Positions 53,278 through 63,038 of a DNA stretch of 64,000 bases are shown here, one piece after another. A program made the translations under genes and the position numbers. The notes under the pieces are model-generated. The model worked only from the letters and a program-made list of their open reading frames with translations. It had not been told where the DNA came from and did not search any database. Location of the stretch: assembly GCA_029213005.1 (NCBI GenBank), contig JARGPI010000022.1, positions 59,657-123,656 of the forward strand, in the 5' to 3' direction. Position 1 is the first letter of the stretch, and the number at the start of each line of letters is the position of its first letter. This stretch comes from Verrucomicrobiales bacterium (GTDB lineage Bacteria; Verrucomicrobiota; Verrucomicrobiia; Verrucomicrobiales; DEV007).

Positions 53278-56200
53278 ATGAAATTTCGATGCTGCGCCGC
53301 TTTCGGCTACCTCCTTACCTCATTGGTTTTCTCGATGATGGCAAAGGCCGCTCCGCTTGTACCTGAAAACTGGGACCCCGCTCTGGCGGGCGACGTCGTC
53401 ATGGAGCGCCTCATCACGGTTACCGCACCGGAGGTAAAGGGCGCTCACGATGCCGAGATGGTGACGGTCGGCAACTACGCCTATATCGTGGCGGAGGTGA
53501 ATGATCTCAATTCCGGGGAAAGTGCGGCCTGGCCGCAGATCTACTCCACCCTTTCTATAGTAAATCTCGATTCCCTGAAGCTGGAAGCCATCCTGCCCGT
53601 CGCCCGGACTGAGCAGCAGTTTGAAAACGAAAAATTGCCGGTCGGAGCTTGCTTTGTGCCGCGGATCATTCAAAAAGACGACAATACGCTTCGTTGTTAC
53701 TTCGCCAGTGAACAGCCGGGCAAACGACAGTCCCAGATGTGGTATCGGGACTTCACTGTTAAAACGAGAAAATTCGCCCCGACGATCCACCGGGTGAAGC
53801 TGAAAACTTCGTCAGGCACCTACGATATGCAGCCGCAGCATTTTCACGCCGACGCAGTGGCCCACGGCTTCACCAAACCGATGAAGGACTTCGGGATGTA
53901 TCTTTTTGACTCCTTCAAATCCTTCGATGGAGCCACCTACGTTGCGCTCAATAATTTCCCCGGCAAACAGAATGCTCTCGCCCGGATGCACGACGATTTT
54001 GCGACCTTTGAAATTGTCGGTCACTACAATGACCCGCAGGCGGAGCAACTCAGCGAATCCGCCGTCAACCGCCTCCCCGACGGCTCCTGGCTGGCGATTT
54101 GCCGGAACGACAGCGGGAACTATCACTTTACCACTTCCCCCGACGGCAAAACCTGGACGACCGGAACCGAGCGAGATTTTGTCCCAAACGGTGCAGGCTC
54201 AAAACCGACCTTCGACAAATTCGGCGACACCTATTACCTCGGCTGGCAGGAAGCGACGAAGATTCACGGCGTGCATCGCAGTGTATTTAATATCGATATT
54301 TCGAGAGACGGCAAGACTTGGGAGAGAAAGTATAGATTTGAGTCCACGAAGTCTTTTCAATACCCCACCTTCCGGGAGCACAACGGCTCCATCTGGCTGT
54401 GCGCGACACAGGGAGACCACTCCAAAAGCCGAAAAGAGCGCATTATGTTTGGCAAGCTTGAGCCAACGGGAAGTTTCGAATCGCAGGCAGGGAAAAAGCG
54501 GGCCGTCATCCCGAAACCGGCGCCAAAAACCACTCAACTCCCTTTGAAAAAGGGCGAAACCCTGTTCACCGATCGCAACTACACCCTGACAGAAGCACCG
54601 GACTTCCTGCTCGGACGAAATTTTCTCCGCACCAGCATCGAAGGCTACACAATCGAATGCACCACTCCCGGCGATCTCTACCTCATGACCTTGAGCAAAT
54701 CGCACTCTGCCAACCAGGGCGCCGTTTTGGAGAAGTATGGATTTAAGAAGGTCGACACCCCGGAATTCCAACTTTTCCCCGGTGAGATTAACCGGGTCTT
54801 TGCCTACCAAAAGCGAATGGAAAGCGGCGAACAGCTTACGATTCGTAAAATGGTATTCCCCGTTCTTGGCGACGGTATAAAAATCAAGTTACTCACCGCC
54901 GGCAGCCCTGACAAGGCAACGATCAAAGAAACACCGGAAGAAGCCGAAATCCGAATCGCAAAGATGGAAAAGATCGCCGATCACGCTCTTGTCCCGCCGA
55001 CGGTCAATACCTCCCCGCTTCCGAAGTATGGTTATGACAAACTCGACTACGGCATGACGATCGGTATCGAGCGGACGCCCAAAGGTCGCCTCTGGGCCTG
55101 CTGGGTGGCAGGTGGCGACAGTCCGGATGCCTACTTCGTGCTCGCCTCCAGTGACGACGATGGCGAGACCTGGTCCGATCCACGAATGGTGCTCGATTCC
55201 CATGAAGACGGCCTCGGCGATAAACGCAGCATTTTGGTAGGCAATCTCTGGACCGATCCGCTGGGTCGCCTCTGGGTGATATTCGATCAATCGATGGATA
55301 TGTTCGACGGTCGCGCCGGAGTCTGGGCAACCGTGTGCGACAATCCCGATGCCGAAAACCCGGAGTGGTCGGAACCCAAACGGATCTGGCACGGCGTCAC
55401 CCTGAACAAACCAACGGTTCTCTCGAACGGGGAGTGGATGCTGCCGATCTCCCTCGATCAACGTGATGGATTCCGCCAATTCAAGGGCTGCTTCCGCAAC
55501 CTCGATCCCCTGCGCGGCGCCAATGTTTTTGTATCGAAAGACGAGGGCGAAACCTGGGAACGGCGCGGGGCCGCAATTTTCCCGACTCCCGACTGGCATG
55601 AACACATGGTCGTCGAAAGGAAGGACGGCTCACTCTGGATGCTGGCCCGCACCAAAAAGGGCATCATGGAAAGCACCTCAACCGACGCCGGCAAGACCTG
55701 GAGCGAACCGGTAGAATCCGCGATCAAACACCCCGTAGCCCGCTTTTTCATCAGACGTCTGCAATCCGGCAAACTGCTCCTGATTAAACACGGCGATAAA
55801 ATCGACGCCCACCAGGGCCGCGTCCAGCTCAGCGCCTGGCTTTCCGATGACGACGGAAAAAGCTGGCAGGGCGGACTCGTTCTCGATGAGCGAAAAGGCA
55901 TTTCCTATCCCGACGGCTTTCAGGCACCGGATGGCACGATCTATATTTCCTATGATCGCAACCGCTCTACCGACGGCGAAATCCTGATGGCCCGCTTTAC
56001 CGAAGAAGATGTCGCAGCCAAACAATTCAAGGGCCCCAAATCCCGTGCCAAAATGTTGATCAGCCGGCCGCTTGCTAAAGAAGTGGCGGCCCTCCCTGGC
56101 TTCGACAAACCAACTGCCGATGTAGTAAGAACGATTGATCTACCTCTAGTTGATCTATCAGGGGATAAGCACAGGCATTCTGTAGTTGCGGCCGGCACCG

Positions 56201-57876
56201 AAGCTATCTACCAGGGCCACTGTGACACCGTCCTGCTACCGGATGACAAAACTATGTTTACCGCCTGGTGCCTCGGACACGCACGATGGATCGGCCCGCT
56301 CGCCAAAAGCACCGATGCCGGACTGACCTGGAGCGGACGTCTCGACGTGCCGTCAAACTGGAATGAAACCTCCAACACCCCTGCCCTTCACCGACTCGTC
56401 TCCCCGGATGGGAAGGCCCGCCTGTTTTGTTTTGCCGATGGTCTCGACTGGAGCCGCAAAGGCAAACCACCCTACCCCATGCACCAGTCCTACTCCGAAG
56501 ACGACGGCAAAACCTGGACTCCGATGGCCCCGAACGGCGTCGAGGGCGAAGTGCCGCCGAAGACGGTCCTCAGCTTTGAAGGCGGGAAAAAACTACTGAT
56601 GTGGTCTGACCTGCCCGGCTATGTCGTCCAGAGCGAGTCCCGCGATGGCGGGCTGACCTGGAGTCGAAGCCGTCGCATCCTCCGGGTGCCGGATCGCTGG
56701 GCGCAGCCGTGCGTGGTAGAGTCTCCCGATGGCAAAACTCTACTTATGCTGCTTCGGGAAAACAGCCGTAAACATCAGTCGCTTTACTCTATCAGCCGCG
56801 ACCAGGCGGAAACCTGGAGTGCTCCCCGGGAACTTCCCGCCACCCTGACCGGAGACCGGCATGTCGCCAAATTTTCGCCCGATGGCCGACTCGTCGTTGC
56901 CTTTCGTGACATCGCCCACAACAGCCCGACGTATGGTCACTACGTTGCGTGGGTGGGTGAATATACAGACATCGTTGAAGGGAAACCCGGCGACTACCGG
57001 GTCAAACTTTTTCACAACATGATGCGAAGCGAGCCCGATAAGCCCGGCACTGGAAATACCGACTGCGGGTATTCCGACCTTGAAGTGCTGCCTGACGGAA
57101 CCTTCATCGCGACCACCTATTTGAAGTATCAAAAGGGGCCGGAGAAACACTCGGTTATGAATACCCGTTTCCAGCTCGAAGAAACCGATAAACTGGTTCC
57201 GGAAAATTCGGACAAAGCTTTCACCCCAATTTCGAATGGTACCGATTTCGAAGGATGGGAACAAAAAGGAAACTGGGTTATCGATGAGGAAGGGGCCTTC
57301 TATCGCAAAGCAAGGGGCGGTGATCTTATCTATACCAAATCCACCGTTCCCGACGATTTCGAACTGCGATTTGAATGGAAAGTCTCCAAAGGCTGCAATT
57401 CCGGCGTTTACTACCGCCCCGGCCAGGTCGAATACCAGGTCCTCGACAACATCGGCAGTCCCTACGGAGAAAACGCCCGGCAGGCAGCCGCCTCAATCTT
57501 TTTCTGCATGGCTCCGAAACGCGATAACACCCGCCCGGTCGGCGAGTGGAACACGGGTCGGATCCTCTGCAAGGGCAGCGTCATCGAGCACTGGCTCAAC
57601 GGCGAAGCGGTGATTTCTTTCGACTACAATGATCCAAAGTGGGCGGAATATGTCGAACTGCTCGATGCCCGCGGAGGCGACCTGACCGGTCGCGGCGGCA
57701 AAATCAAACTACAGGACCACGGCCAGGATGTCTGGTACCGCAACCTCCGCTGGCGCGAAATTCCGGCAGACGAAACCGTAACTCCCGATCCCGATTTCGA
57801 ACCCATGCCAGTCACAGGCGCGGCACTGGAAAAAGAACAGGCACGAGTGAAGCGGATGTTAGAGGCGAAGAAGTGA
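53278..57876 (+). CDS. Secreted multi-domain protein: three sialidase-like propellers plus DUF1080
   Basis: The product has 1532 residues with a signal peptide ending near MMAKAAP. Three propeller regions with Asp boxes (SxDxGxTW) follow: about 40-390 (ISRDGKTWERK), 578-911 (SSDDDGETWSDP, SKDEGETWERR, STDAGKTWSEP) and 968-1304 (STDAGLTWSGR, SEDDGKTWTPM, SRDGGLTWSRS). A beta domain (about 420-545) separates the first two. Residues about 1314-1500 are a DUF1080 / 3-keto-disaccharide hydrolase domain (DDFELRFEWKVSKGCNSGVYYRPG, DVWYRNLRWREI). The catalytic set of a true exo-sialidase is not evident, so the propellers may bind or cleave other glycans. It appears monocistronic. Multi-enzyme architecture is unusual; the frame is continuous. 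Confidence 0.85.
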   Translation: MKFRCCAAFGYLLTSLVFSMMAKAAPLVPENWDPALAGDVVMERLITVTAPEVKGAHDAEMVTVGNYAYIVAEVNDLNSGESAAWPQIYSTLSIVNLDSLKLEAILPVARTEQQFENEKLPVGACFVPRIIQKDDNTLRCYFASEQPGKRQSQMWYRDFTVKTRKFAPTIHRVKLKTSSGTYDMQPQHFHADAVAHGFTKPMKDFGMYLFDSFKSFDGATYVALNNFPGKQNALARMHDDFATFEIVGHYNDPQAEQLSESAVNRLPDGSWLAICRNDSGNYHFTTSPDGKTWTTGTERDFVPNGAGSKPTFDKFGDTYYLGWQEATKIHGVHRSVFNIDISRDGKTWERKYRFESTKSFQYPTFREHNGSIWLCATQGDHSKSRKERIMFGKLEPTGSFESQAGKKRAVIPKPAPKTTQLPLKKGETLFTDRNYTLTEAPDFLLGRNFLRTSIEGYTIECTTPGDLYLMTLSKSHSANQGAVLEKYGFKKVDTPEFQLFPGEINRVFAYQKRMESGEQLTIRKMVFPVLGDGIKIKLLTAGSPDKATIKETPEEAEIRIAKMEKIADHALVPPTVNTSPLPKYGYDKLDYGMTIGIERTPKGRLWACWVAGGDSPDAYFVLASSDDDGETWSDPRMVLDSHEDGLGDKRSILVGNLWTDPLGRLWVIFDQSMDMFDGRAGVWATVCDNPDAENPEWSEPKRIWHGVTLNKPTVLSNGEWMLPISLDQRDGFRQFKGCFRNLDPLRGANVFVSKDEGETWERRGAAIFPTPDWHEHMVVERKDGSLWMLARTKKGIMESTSTDAGKTWSEPVESAIKHPVARFFIRRLQSGKLLLIKHGDKIDAHQGRVQLSAWLSDDDGKSWQGGLVLDERKGISYPDGFQAPDGTIYISYDRNRSTDGEILMARFTEEDVAAKQFKGPKSRAKMLISRPLAKEVAALPGFDKPTADVVRTIDLPLVDLSGDKHRHSVVAAGTEAIYQGHCDTVLLPDDKTMFTAWCLGHARWIGPLAKSTDAGLTWSGRLDVPSNWNETSNTPALHRLVSPDGKARLFCFADGLDWSRKGKPPYPMHQSYSEDDGKTWTPMAPNGVEGEVPPKTVLSFEGGKKLLMWSDLPGYVVQSESRDGGLTWSRSRRILRVPDRWAQPCVVESPDGKTLLMLLRENSRKHQSLYSISRDQAETWSAPRELPATLTGDRHVAKFSPDGRLVVAFRDIAHNSPTYGHYVAWVGEYTDIVEGKPGDYRVKLFHNMMRSEPDKPGTGNTDCGYSDLEVLPDGTFIATTYLKYQKGPEKHSVMNTRFQLEETDKLVPENSDKAFTPISNGTDFEGWEQKGNWVIDEEGAFYRKARGGDLIYTKSTVPDDFELRFEWKVSKGCNSGVYYRPGQVEYQVLDNIGSPYGENARQAAASIFFCMAPKRDNTRPVGEWNTGRILCKGSVIEHWLNGEAVISFDYNDPKWAEYVELLDARGGDLTGRGGKIKLQDHGQDVWYRNLRWREIPADETVTPDPDFEPMPVTGAALEKEQARVKRMLEAKK

Positions 57877-58197
57877 AGAGGACAGTTAACCTCTGAAAAT
57901 GTTTAGCCAGGCAGACCCGAATCTCACCGGTTTAAGGGGAGTCTTCCATGGTTAGGTAACGTAGTAAAGGGTCTCCGCACCGGTCTCCGCACCCGCTGCA
58001 TTGCCCGTGACACCGAGGGCCCTGCCCGTGGCCGGGTGCAGAAACCCTTCAACACTTTCGCTAATACAGTGACATTCCAGCTGGTCCAGCCGATATATCA
58101 ATTTACTACAGGAAACGATAAAGCGTCTGCACCCGAGATTTACGGAGAAAAAGTTGAGATACGCCTCCCCGGTGTTATAATTTCCATAAGTAAAAAC
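57877..58197. other. Intergenic region with inverted repeat
   Basis: About 0.32 kb with no credible gene. GCACCCG (57989-57995) and CGGGTGC (58033-58039) form a 7-bp stem around a 37-bp GC-rich loop, and CCGCACCGG / TCTCCGCACC is repeated once at 57975-57993. No T-tract follows. Confidence 0.35.
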
Positions 58198-59172
58198 ATG
58201 AAATTGGCTCCGTTAATTTGGCTTAGCCTGATCTCCGCTTTTTTCACCGGTTGCCATGACCCTATGGAAAATCTGCTACCTCACGACCTAACGGAAGCGA
58301 CTAAACTCGCATTAAAAGATTTGGGTGATAATCCGGATCAATCACGGGCTGACATCTTCTACACCCGAGACTTTTGGGACGACGATTGGGACGATTCAGA
58401 CATGGAAGCAGCTTATGAACTAGCCTCCAAAAAATCGAAGGATACTTCGCTTATATTGGCCGAAATCTTCGGCCATGAAGCCCAATTGATAAGGCGGAAA
58501 GATTCAGGGTTTGAGTGGTTCAAAGCCGAAAACGGGCATTACTGGGAAACCGAATTCGGACATATCATCCTATTCTGGGAGCATGAAGACAAAGAGCTTC
58601 CATGCGTGGTTCAACTATACCGATACATGTCCCCCGAATACCACGAAATGAAAATCAGCTTCGATGAAAACGCCCACATCGACCACCTGTACTATGGCAC
58701 AAGCGATGAGGAGAAGATCATGATGCTGGAAAGCGAATCCACTACAGATTCGGATTGGATTTGGCTGTATGAATATTGCAGATCATTCCCGAGAAAGAAG
58801 GTTATAGAGGCTGCTCGCAAAAATCTGGACCGCCTGAAAGAGATCCCTTCCTATTACACCCGGGAAATGATGGATGCACTGCTAGACGAATCTCTCGAAG
58901 AAGTGAAACAATGGGGAGACGCCTGCCACCATGGAACTGACGAAGATCTGGAGAGGCTCGAAAGCATGAACGAATCGGAACTAATTGCCTACCTTGATTC
59001 GAATGAGACCGATAATTTGTGGTTTAGGGCGGGCGCCATTCTTAAAGTGTACGAATATCCCAGCGAGGCGATGATTGCCGCAGTAAAACGAAACTGGCAT
59101 AAGCCATACGATCGGAAGCAAGTCCCTGAATTGGATGTATTGATCGCTGTTGCCAGAAACGAAGATTGGTAA
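58198..59172 (+). CDS. Hypothetical lipoprotein
   Basis: The product has 324 residues. The ATG at 58198 gives a lipoprotein signal peptide with lipobox FTGC (MKLAPLIWLSLISAFFTGCHDP). The mature part is acidic and Trp-rich (FWDDDWDDSDMEAAYELASKK; NGHYWETEFGHIILFWEHEDK) and helical toward the C-terminus. No family is recognised. It is convergent with the tandem paralogues at 59193-60385 and has lower GC than the genes to its left. Localisation to a membrane leaflet is inferred from the lipobox only. Confidence 0.65.
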   Translation: MKLAPLIWLSLISAFFTGCHDPMENLLPHDLTEATKLALKDLGDNPDQSRADIFYTRDFWDDDWDDSDMEAAYELASKKSKDTSLILAEIFGHEAQLIRRKDSGFEWFKAENGHYWETEFGHIILFWEHEDKELPCVVQLYRYMSPEYHEMKISFDENAHIDHLYYGTSDEEKIMMLESESTTDSDWIWLYEYCRSFPRKKVIEAARKNLDRLKEIPSYYTREMMDALLDESLEEVKQWGDACHHGTDEDLERLESMNESELIAYLDSNETDNLWFRAGAILKVYEYPSEAMIAAVKRNWHKPYDRKQVPELDVLIAVARNEDW

Positions 59173-59192
59173 ATCAAATTCCAGTTGGAGAA

Positions 59193-59765
59193 TCACTTTT
59201 CCCCCGGCTTATTTTGCCGCGCCTTTTTGTACCAGTCGGCCTGATGAGAGTTGATTCGCTTCGCTACTCCCGTAAGCGCAGCAGGTTCCTCACCTTTGTT
59301 TTCGTCCGGTGAATCGTCCATCGATTCTTTTATCAACTCAGCGAATTCTGAAACCGAGGTGAAATTCCACGATGCAGGAAGCTTCATCGGAGAACGACAC
59401 AGATTAGCGATTCGGTCGTAAAACCTCAAGTCTTCAAGGTACCAAACCAGGTATAAAGCGAAGCCCACTTTCTTTGGATCACCAGAATCCAAAAATACTT
59501 CCAACACCGGCGCGGGGTCCTCCTCAATCTGAATCAAAACCCACGACAAATACGTTTCGCAATCCCCGTCATGAATAGATCCGAGCCTGAGGTGGTCTGA
59601 GATGAACAGATTGATATCGAACTCACCCTCGATGTGATAACTCTTCCAGATTGCCCTCGCCATGGGTCCATAGAGCAAAGTCAGATTCGGCGGCGGATCT
59701 GACTCACCGGCGATGCCGGGCAGTCCCGCCATCCATAGACAAATCGCAAAAATGCCAGCCTTCAT
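59193..59765 (-). CDS. Exported hypothetical protein, paralogue B
   Basis: The product has 190 residues with a signal peptide (MKAGIFAICLWMAGLPGIAG). It resembles the neighbouring protein: both contain ARA(I/V)W(K/Q)SY followed by GEFD near the mature N-terminus, a second region of the type FAL...W-L-D-RFY near residues 100-120, and a helical tail. They therefore arose by tandem duplication. Family and function are not recognised. It starts within the last four bases of the upstream paralogue, so it is translationally coupled and third in the operon 60810-59193. Confidence 0.7.
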   Translation of the reverse strand: MKAGIFAICLWMAGLPGIAGESDPPPNLTLLYGPMARAIWKSYHIEGEFDINLFISDHLRLGSIHDGDCETYLSWVLIQIEEDPAPVLEVFLDSGDPKKVGFALYLVWYLEDLRFYDRIANLCRSPMKLPASWNFTSVSEFAELIKESMDDSPDENKGEEPAALTGVAKRINSHQADWYKKARQNKPGEK

Positions 59766-60385
59766 TTTGCCTTTTGCTCCTCTTTTTCGTCCATTGGGAG
59801 CGCTTTTGATTGCGCATCAATCATCCACTGATGATTCGCGTTTAAAAAGTAGGCTTCCTTGTCATCGAACTCTAGTTGCGCTGTTACTATTTTTGCGAGA
59901 TCGCCAACCGATTCGATCTGATCGAACACATCGGTCGAATCGCCAAAGGGATCGAGGAAACTTTTGTGCAGTTGGAGTCGGTGTTTATCCCTAAGAATTG
60001 ACTGTTTCGAAGCCCTTAACTCCACCACCTTTGGGTAGAATCGCCTGTCGTGAAGCCAAAGTATAGCACTCAAAGCAAAGGCGACTTCCCTTGGTTTATT
60101 CGAGTTCAAGTATCCCTCGACCAGGTCATGAGGATCCCGCCCCAAATCCGCAGCAACTGTGGCAAAGTCCATTGCCTCAACAAACCCGCCGAACTCTTGC
60201 GCAATACTGTCACGGGCGAAACCTTCGAGATCAAATTCCCCGTCTTTTTGATACGATTGCCACACCGCTCTTGCGGCCAGGCCGAACGTTTGAAAGAAGG
60301 AGTGAGGAATTTCGTCACTTCTTACCAGTCTGACATCCAGACCAAAGCAGAAGACTATCAATAACGCCACACCTCTGAATCTCAT
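59762..60385 (-). CDS. Exported hypothetical protein, paralogue A
   Basis: The product has 207 residues with a signal peptide (MRFRGVALLIVFCFGLDVRLVRS). Shared with the next protein are ARAVWQSYQKDGEFDLEGF and VAFALSAILWLHDRRFYPKV. The rest is predicted helical and weakly charged. It overlaps the HIT gene stop codon by four bases (60382-60385) and the following paralogue by four bases. No known family is recognised. Position behind a HIT hydrolase is the only functional clue. Confidence 0.7.
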   Translation of the reverse strand: MRFRGVALLIVFCFGLDVRLVRSDEIPHSFFQTFGLAARAVWQSYQKDGEFDLEGFARDSIAQEFGGFVEAMDFATVAADLGRDPHDLVEGYLNSNKPREVAFALSAILWLHDRRFYPKVVELRASKQSILRDKHRLQLHKSFLDPFGDSTDVFDQIESVGDLAKIVTAQLEFDDKEAYFLNANHQWMIDAQSKALPMDEKEEQKAK

Positions 60386-60810
60386 AACTGGCGAATCGTA
60401 AATTCCGCTACCGCTTGATCCAATCTCGCGACCAGTGCTTCAAGTTCACCCGCCTCATATTCCCTGCTGTCCGGATGCCCCCATACCGGCGCAGGCCAGG
60501 CGGGGTCATCTTCGATTCGCCCGATGATGTGGAGATGAAACTGCGGGACGATATTACCGATCGCCGCCACGTTGGTTTTCCCGACCTTCAGCTCCGGATC
60601 TTCGAGGAGGAATTTTGACAGAGTATTGATATCCGCCTGCATCTTTTCCTGCAGCCCGGCGGGCAGATCAATCCACTCCACAAAATCACCTCCATCGGGG
60701 ACGATCATAAACCAGGGGTAGTGGGCATTGTCTTTGAGCAGCAAAGCTCCGGACGGCATTTCCCCGATGTGCTCGGCGCTACTCAGTAATCGATCTGATA
60801 TATGGGACAT
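60382..60810 (-). CDS. HIT-family protein with degenerate third histidine
   Basis: The product has 142 residues; the ATG at 60810 fits the family N-terminus, while the frame is open ten codons further. PQFHLHIIGRIEDDPAWPAPVWG is the HIT signature of the group common in Proteobacteria and Verrucomicrobiota, where the third histidine of HxHxH is not kept (here Ile96). His92 and His94 remain. Family members hydrolyse nucleotide conjugates such as Ap4A or remain poorly characterised. It is cytosolic and the first gene of an operon with two exported paralogues, an odd combination. The stop codon overlaps the next start codon in an ATGA-type arrangement. Confidence 0.85.
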   Translation of the reverse strand: MSHISDRLLSSAEHIGEMPSGALLLKDNAHYPWFMIVPDGGDFVEWIDLPAGLQEKMQADINTLSKFLLEDPELKVGKTNVAAIGNIVPQFHLHIIGRIEDDPAWPAPVWGHPDSREYEAGELEALVARLDQAVAEFTIRQL

Positions 60811-60921
60811 AAAAAGCTGAAGAATATTTGAAATGGCCAATGTGACCTCCGTACTCTACGCCGCAGAACCGCCTTTTCAATTGCACTTGATCCCGCTTCG
60901 AAGATCGGGTATCGGCTCCTT

Positions 60922-61596
60922 ATGCCACGGCTCGACGCAACGAAAAAACACCCGATGACTATGCCTGATGGAACGGTTATCGAGCAGGTCGTCCATCTCA
61001 ATCAAGTGATCGATCACCCGAGAATGGAAATCGGTGATTTCAGCTATTACGGCGGTCTCGAAGCTCATCCCAACTACGCCGGATTGATAGCTCCGTACCT
61101 GTTCCCCCTGAGCCCTGAAAAACTGATTATCGGGAAATTTTGCCAGCTGGCGCACGGCGTTCGGTTTATCACCAGCTCGGCTAATCACGATATGAACGGC
61201 TTTTCGACTTACCCCTTTGCCAACTTCATGATGACACCTGAAATGTCGGGGCAAGACGTTAAAAACCTATTTCAAATCGAGGGCCAAAAAGGTGATACCC
61301 AAATCGGTAACGATGTTTGGCTGGGGATGGACGCGGTCGTCATGCCGGGCGTCACCATCGGGAACGGAGCCATCATCAGCGCACGAGCCGTCGTAACTCG
61401 CGACGTGGAACCCTGGACGATCACCGGTGGAAATCCGGCCCGGCCGATGCGGAAACGCTTCAGTGATGCCACCATCGAAATGCTCGAGGAGATCTGCTGG
61501 TGGAACTGGCCGATTGAGGTGATCGAAGCCAATGTCGAAGCGATTTCTACGAAAAATAGCGATCGATTACGGAGGATCTTTTCAGAACTTTATTAA
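60922..61596 (+). CDS. Vat-type (CatB-related) O-acetyltransferase
   Basis: The product has 224 residues. It is a left-handed beta-helix acetyltransferase: hexapeptide-like repeats with IGKFCQLAHGVRFI, then ANHDMNGFSTYPF (catalytic His89), TQIGNDVWLGMDAVVMPGVTIGNGAIISARAVVTRDVEPWTITGGNPARPMRKRF. This matches the xenobiotic/streptogramin acetyltransferase (Vat/CatB) group. CoA-dependent acetylation of a hydroxyl group is expected; the substrate in free-living bacteria is often unknown and resistance to an antibiotic should not be assumed. It is divergent from the HIT operon and followed by an AT-rich gap and an insertion sequence. Confidence 0.9.
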   Translation: MPRLDATKKHPMTMPDGTVIEQVVHLNQVIDHPRMEIGDFSYYGGLEAHPNYAGLIAPYLFPLSPEKLIIGKFCQLAHGVRFITSSANHDMNGFSTYPFANFMMTPEMSGQDVKNLFQIEGQKGDTQIGNDVWLGMDAVVMPGVTIGNGAIISARAVVTRDVEPWTITGGNPARPMRKRFSDATIEMLEEICWWNWPIEVIEANVEAISTKNSDRLRRIFSELY

Positions 61597-61881
61597 AAAA
61601 GGAATGCCGGTTCCCCGGCGATTACGCTATCCGGCGCAATAGTGTCTTGAGCTACACATCATTGCCTCAAACGTTGATGCTATGAAAGCTGAATACTTAC
61701 CGGTTATTGATATATACTCTATACTCATTGCATCGTCAGTTCGAAAAGTTAAAAAGCCATGTTCCCCTCTTTGTTTTGGCGAAAATCGATCAGCCTCTCC
61801 AAAAGGAAAACGAAAAAGACAATTCTCGGAGTCAAAAAACTGTAATGCTTCAGCGTGAACCTGACAATCTGAGCAATTAAT
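61597..61881. other. AT-rich intergenic region before the insertion sequence
   Basis: No gene is seen. The segment is lower in GC than its surroundings and holds A-rich runs (AAAAGTTAAAAAG near 61747, AAAAGGAAAACGAAAAAGAC near 61800). It may be insertion-site flank or displaced promoter DNA. Confidence 0.35.
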
Positions 61882-61899
61882 TAAGGGAATCCTCAGTTG

Positions 61900-63027
61900 T
61901 TAATAATTATGGCTGTTATTGTGTCGCAGCCGTTCGCAGTTCAGCTTCAGAGCAAACCGTAATCTTTGCAAAGTCATTTTCCGATCCGCTGCCAGAAGTC
62001 GCTGGGTCGATGCTCTACGCCCCACTAGATGAGGGGGAATTGAAGCTTTGCTTACGGCGTTGCTCCGGATAGTTTCAGTTTCAGAAATTCGCCTAAGGAA
62101 GGCTTGCTCCCGATTGATTCTGGCAGCTTTTAACTTTGCCTGTCGCTCGGTTTGGATGACTTGATCTTGGCCGGTCAATCGATCCATCGGAGCCACATAT
62201 CCGATTGCACTGTGAAGCCTCACCTCATTGTAATCTTTGATATATTTTTCCATGACTCGGCGAGCATCTTCGACATCCGAAGGACACAGTTTGCGAATAC
62301 ATTCACTCTTGATGGTCTGATTGATCCTTTCCAATTTGCCATTGGATTGCGGATAATAGGGTGAGGTCGTGACATGGGTCATCTCACAAATTTTAATAAA
62401 CTCTTTGAAGTCTTTCGCCAGAAACTGAGCCCCGTTGTCACTAATGATCCGGGGGCGTTGATTTGGAAAGCTTTCCCGTGCGTTCTGCAGGGTGATTTCC
62501 GCATCTCGCTCCGTCATGGTCTCATTAATATCCCAACTCAACACGGCGCGACTATAGCCATCAAGCACCATAACCAGAAAGTAGAACTGACTCCCCAGAC
62601 GCAAGTAGGTGAAGTCCATATGCCAGTGCTCATGGGGCATCGCCGGTTGATCGAACCCTGTCCCTTTCTTACTGGGACCAAAATTTCTCCGGCCTAATAG
62701 ACCTGCCTTTTGCATAACTCGGTAAGTCGTGGAGGGACTGACCGCTACAACATCTTCATCCAGCATTAGGTAGGTAACCCGGCGGTACCCCGCATCCAAA
62801 TGCTCGGTTGCATATCGAATAATGGCCTGCCTTTCCGAGTCGAGTATCCAGTGCTTTTTCGGGATCGCTGCGTTGTGTTTATTTGGCTTTGCGAACCGTT
62901 TCTGCCAATCATAGAATCGATTCCGACTCAAACCGGCCCAGGTGATGAGTTGGCACAAGGGCAACTCACCACGCTGGTTCCAATGATTAATGAAACTTAC
63001 GATTTGATCGCGCAGCTCCATCGGCAC
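61900..63027 (-). CDS. IS3-family transposase OrfB
   Basis: The product has 375 residues from its own ATG. The rve integrase core shows HWHMDFTYL with Asp138, IISDNGAQF with Asp197 and SNGKLERINQT with Glu233; the 35 residues between Asp197 and Glu233 are the canonical DD(35)E spacing. The N-terminal helical part (ELRDQIVSFINHW) resembles the IS3 HTH_21 region, and a C-terminal tail of about 90 residues (from TGQDQVIQTERQ) is longer than usual. The frame is open upstream of the ATG through the end of orfA, so the main product is probably an OrfAB fusion made by frameshifting. Confidence 0.93.
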   Translation of the reverse strand: MPMELRDQIVSFINHWNQRGELPLCQLITWAGLSRNRFYDWQKRFAKPNKHNAAIPKKHWILDSERQAIIRYATEHLDAGYRRVTYLMLDEDVVAVSPSTTYRVMQKAGLLGRRNFGPSKKGTGFDQPAMPHEHWHMDFTYLRLGSQFYFLVMVLDGYSRAVLSWDINETMTERDAEITLQNARESFPNQRPRIISDNGAQFLAKDFKEFIKICEMTHVTTSPYYPQSNGKLERINQTIKSECIRKLCPSDVEDARRVMEKYIKDYNEVRLHSAIGYVAPMDRLTGQDQVIQTERQAKLKAARINREQAFLRRISETETIRSNAVSKASIPPHLVGRRASTQRLLAADRKMTLQRLRFALKLNCERLRHNNSHNY

Positions 63028-63038
63028 CCATTGGCCGG

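Noticed and set aside
54889..55605. Minus-strand open frame of 238 codons
   Set aside because: Shadow of the multi-propeller protein; no recognisable domain.
60922..61596. Naming the Vat-type acetyltransferase as an antibiotic-resistance gene
   Set aside because: The family is broad and no clinical subgroup signature or mobile resistance context is visible; the nearby insertion sequence is not a resistance transposon.
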